Shown here piece by piece: positions 7,788 to 8,181 of a stretch of DNA of 8,181 bases. The notes below the pieces were generated by a model that searched no databases, was not told the origin of the DNA, and was given only the letters and a program-made list of their open reading frames with translations. The stretch comes from Fidelibacterota bacterium UBA7300 (GTDB taxonomy: Bacteria > Fidelibacterota > Marinisomatia > Marinisomatales > UBA2128): positions 5,672 to 13,852 of the forward strand of contig DKQU01000002.1 in NCBI GenBank assembly GCA_002471865.1, read 5' to 3'. How positions within the stretch are numbered: the stretch's first letter is position 1; the number at the start of each line of letters is the position of its first letter. The position numbers and the translations under genes are program-made.

Positions 7788-8181
7788 ACTTTCTCTTTCC
7801 TTGATAAAGTCAGGTATCCGTAATAAAGCCCCATCACAGCGAGCCCTGCAATAATCCCATACGCTGCAGTCAACCCGGGATTCAGAAAATCACCTTTTAG
7901 AAGTATCCCTTCCCTATTAGTAAGAATGGAGAATTTGGCATATTTAAAGACAATGTGTACGCTCACCGAAACAACCGAAGCAATTAGTACCATCCATTTA
8001 TTCACGTTCTTTACAAACATCCCAAACAGGAGTGGAATAAAAGTGGCATTGAAAAGAGCGTAGATCCAAGTCTGTGCGAAAATGGCTACAGAGAACTCCT
8101 TATAATAGTGTTGGAAATAAGCTAAGACATAAGCGATAATACCCAAAAATACCAGACTATACTTACTCACTTTCAGAGCCA
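7784..8181 (-). CDS. Sodium:solute symporter (SSS family), C-terminal part, cut by right window edge
   Basis: The frame stays open to the right edge (reading ..ALKVSKYSLVF), so the GTG at 8170 is internal rather than a start. About 131 C-terminal residues are visible. They contain four hydrophobic segments: SLVFLGIIAYVLAYF, a long one around AIFAQTWIYALFNATFIPLL, one around WMVLIASVVSVSVHIVF, and a last one around GLTAAYGIIAGLAVMGLYYG. The order of a hydrophobic stretch, an N-A-T-F-I-P-L-L-F-G-M-F step, a short basic loop (VKNVNKW) and another helix matches the last helices of SSS-family Na+/substrate symporters, where the consensus resembles AxFGPVLLLGLFWKR. Such proteins sit in the inner membrane and use the sodium gradient to import sugars, amino acids, carboxylates or vitamins. 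The substrate cannot be told from this part. The stop codon overlaps the start of the TonB-dependent receptor by 4 bases (GTGA), so the two are probably translated together. The family call rests on pattern recognition of a fragment. Confidence 0.72.
   Translation of the reverse strand, partial: ALKVSKYSLVFLGIIAYVLAYFQHYYKEFSVAIFAQTWIYALFNATFIPLLFGMFVKNVNKWMVLIASVVSVSVHIVFKYAKFSILTNREGILLKGDFLNPGLTAAYGIIAGLAVMGLYYGYLTLSRKEKV

Overview
The window is gene-dense and every gene reads on the minus strand, so transcription runs from position 8181 towards position 1. Six complete or partial reading frames follow one another with overlaps or gaps of at most 37 bases. A seventh, cut by the left edge, starts 18 bases after the sixth. 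There is no internal promoter-sized gap, no visible terminator and no RNA gene. The window looks like the interior of one operon whose promoter lies to the right and whose end lies to the left.

Organism: a Gram-negative, didermic bacterium. The evidence is a TonB-dependent receptor with a carboxypeptidase-regulatory-like N-domain, a PorV/PorQ-family outer-membrane protein, a secreted protein with a type IX (T9SS)-like or FlgD-like C-terminal domain, and several lipoproteins. This mix is typical of the Bacteroidetes/Chlorobi/FCB superphylum and its candidate relatives (Marinimicrobia, KSB1 and Calditrichota-like lineages). I favour an uncultured FCB lineage. The phylum cannot be fixed without a search, and there is no rRNA or marker gene here. 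Shine-Dalgarno sequences are clear at several starts, which is not typical of core Bacteroidota.

Layout in order of transcription: (1) 8181-7784, C-terminal part of a sodium:solute symporter; (2) 7787-5031, TonB-dependent receptor; (3) 5031-3388, secreted protein with an FN3-like domain and a C-terminal sorting-like domain; (4) 3391-2414, PorV/PorQ-family outer-membrane barrel; (5) 2376-973, lipoprotein with two bacterial Ig-like domains and a probable ConA-like jelly-roll; (6) 980-117, lipoprotein esterase/lipase resembling the Bacillus LipA (Lipase class 2) fold; (7) 98-1, start of another lipoprotein.

How they may work together (inference): the lipase and the lectin-like lipoprotein could bind and cleave an ester-containing substrate at the cell surface or in the periplasm. 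The TonB-dependent receptor would carry product across the outer membrane and the sodium symporter across the inner membrane. The PorV-like barrel may help secrete or anchor the neighbouring FN3/sorting-domain protein. The arrangement recalls a SusCD-type uptake locus, but none of the complete genes here resembles SusD. The substrate is unknown.
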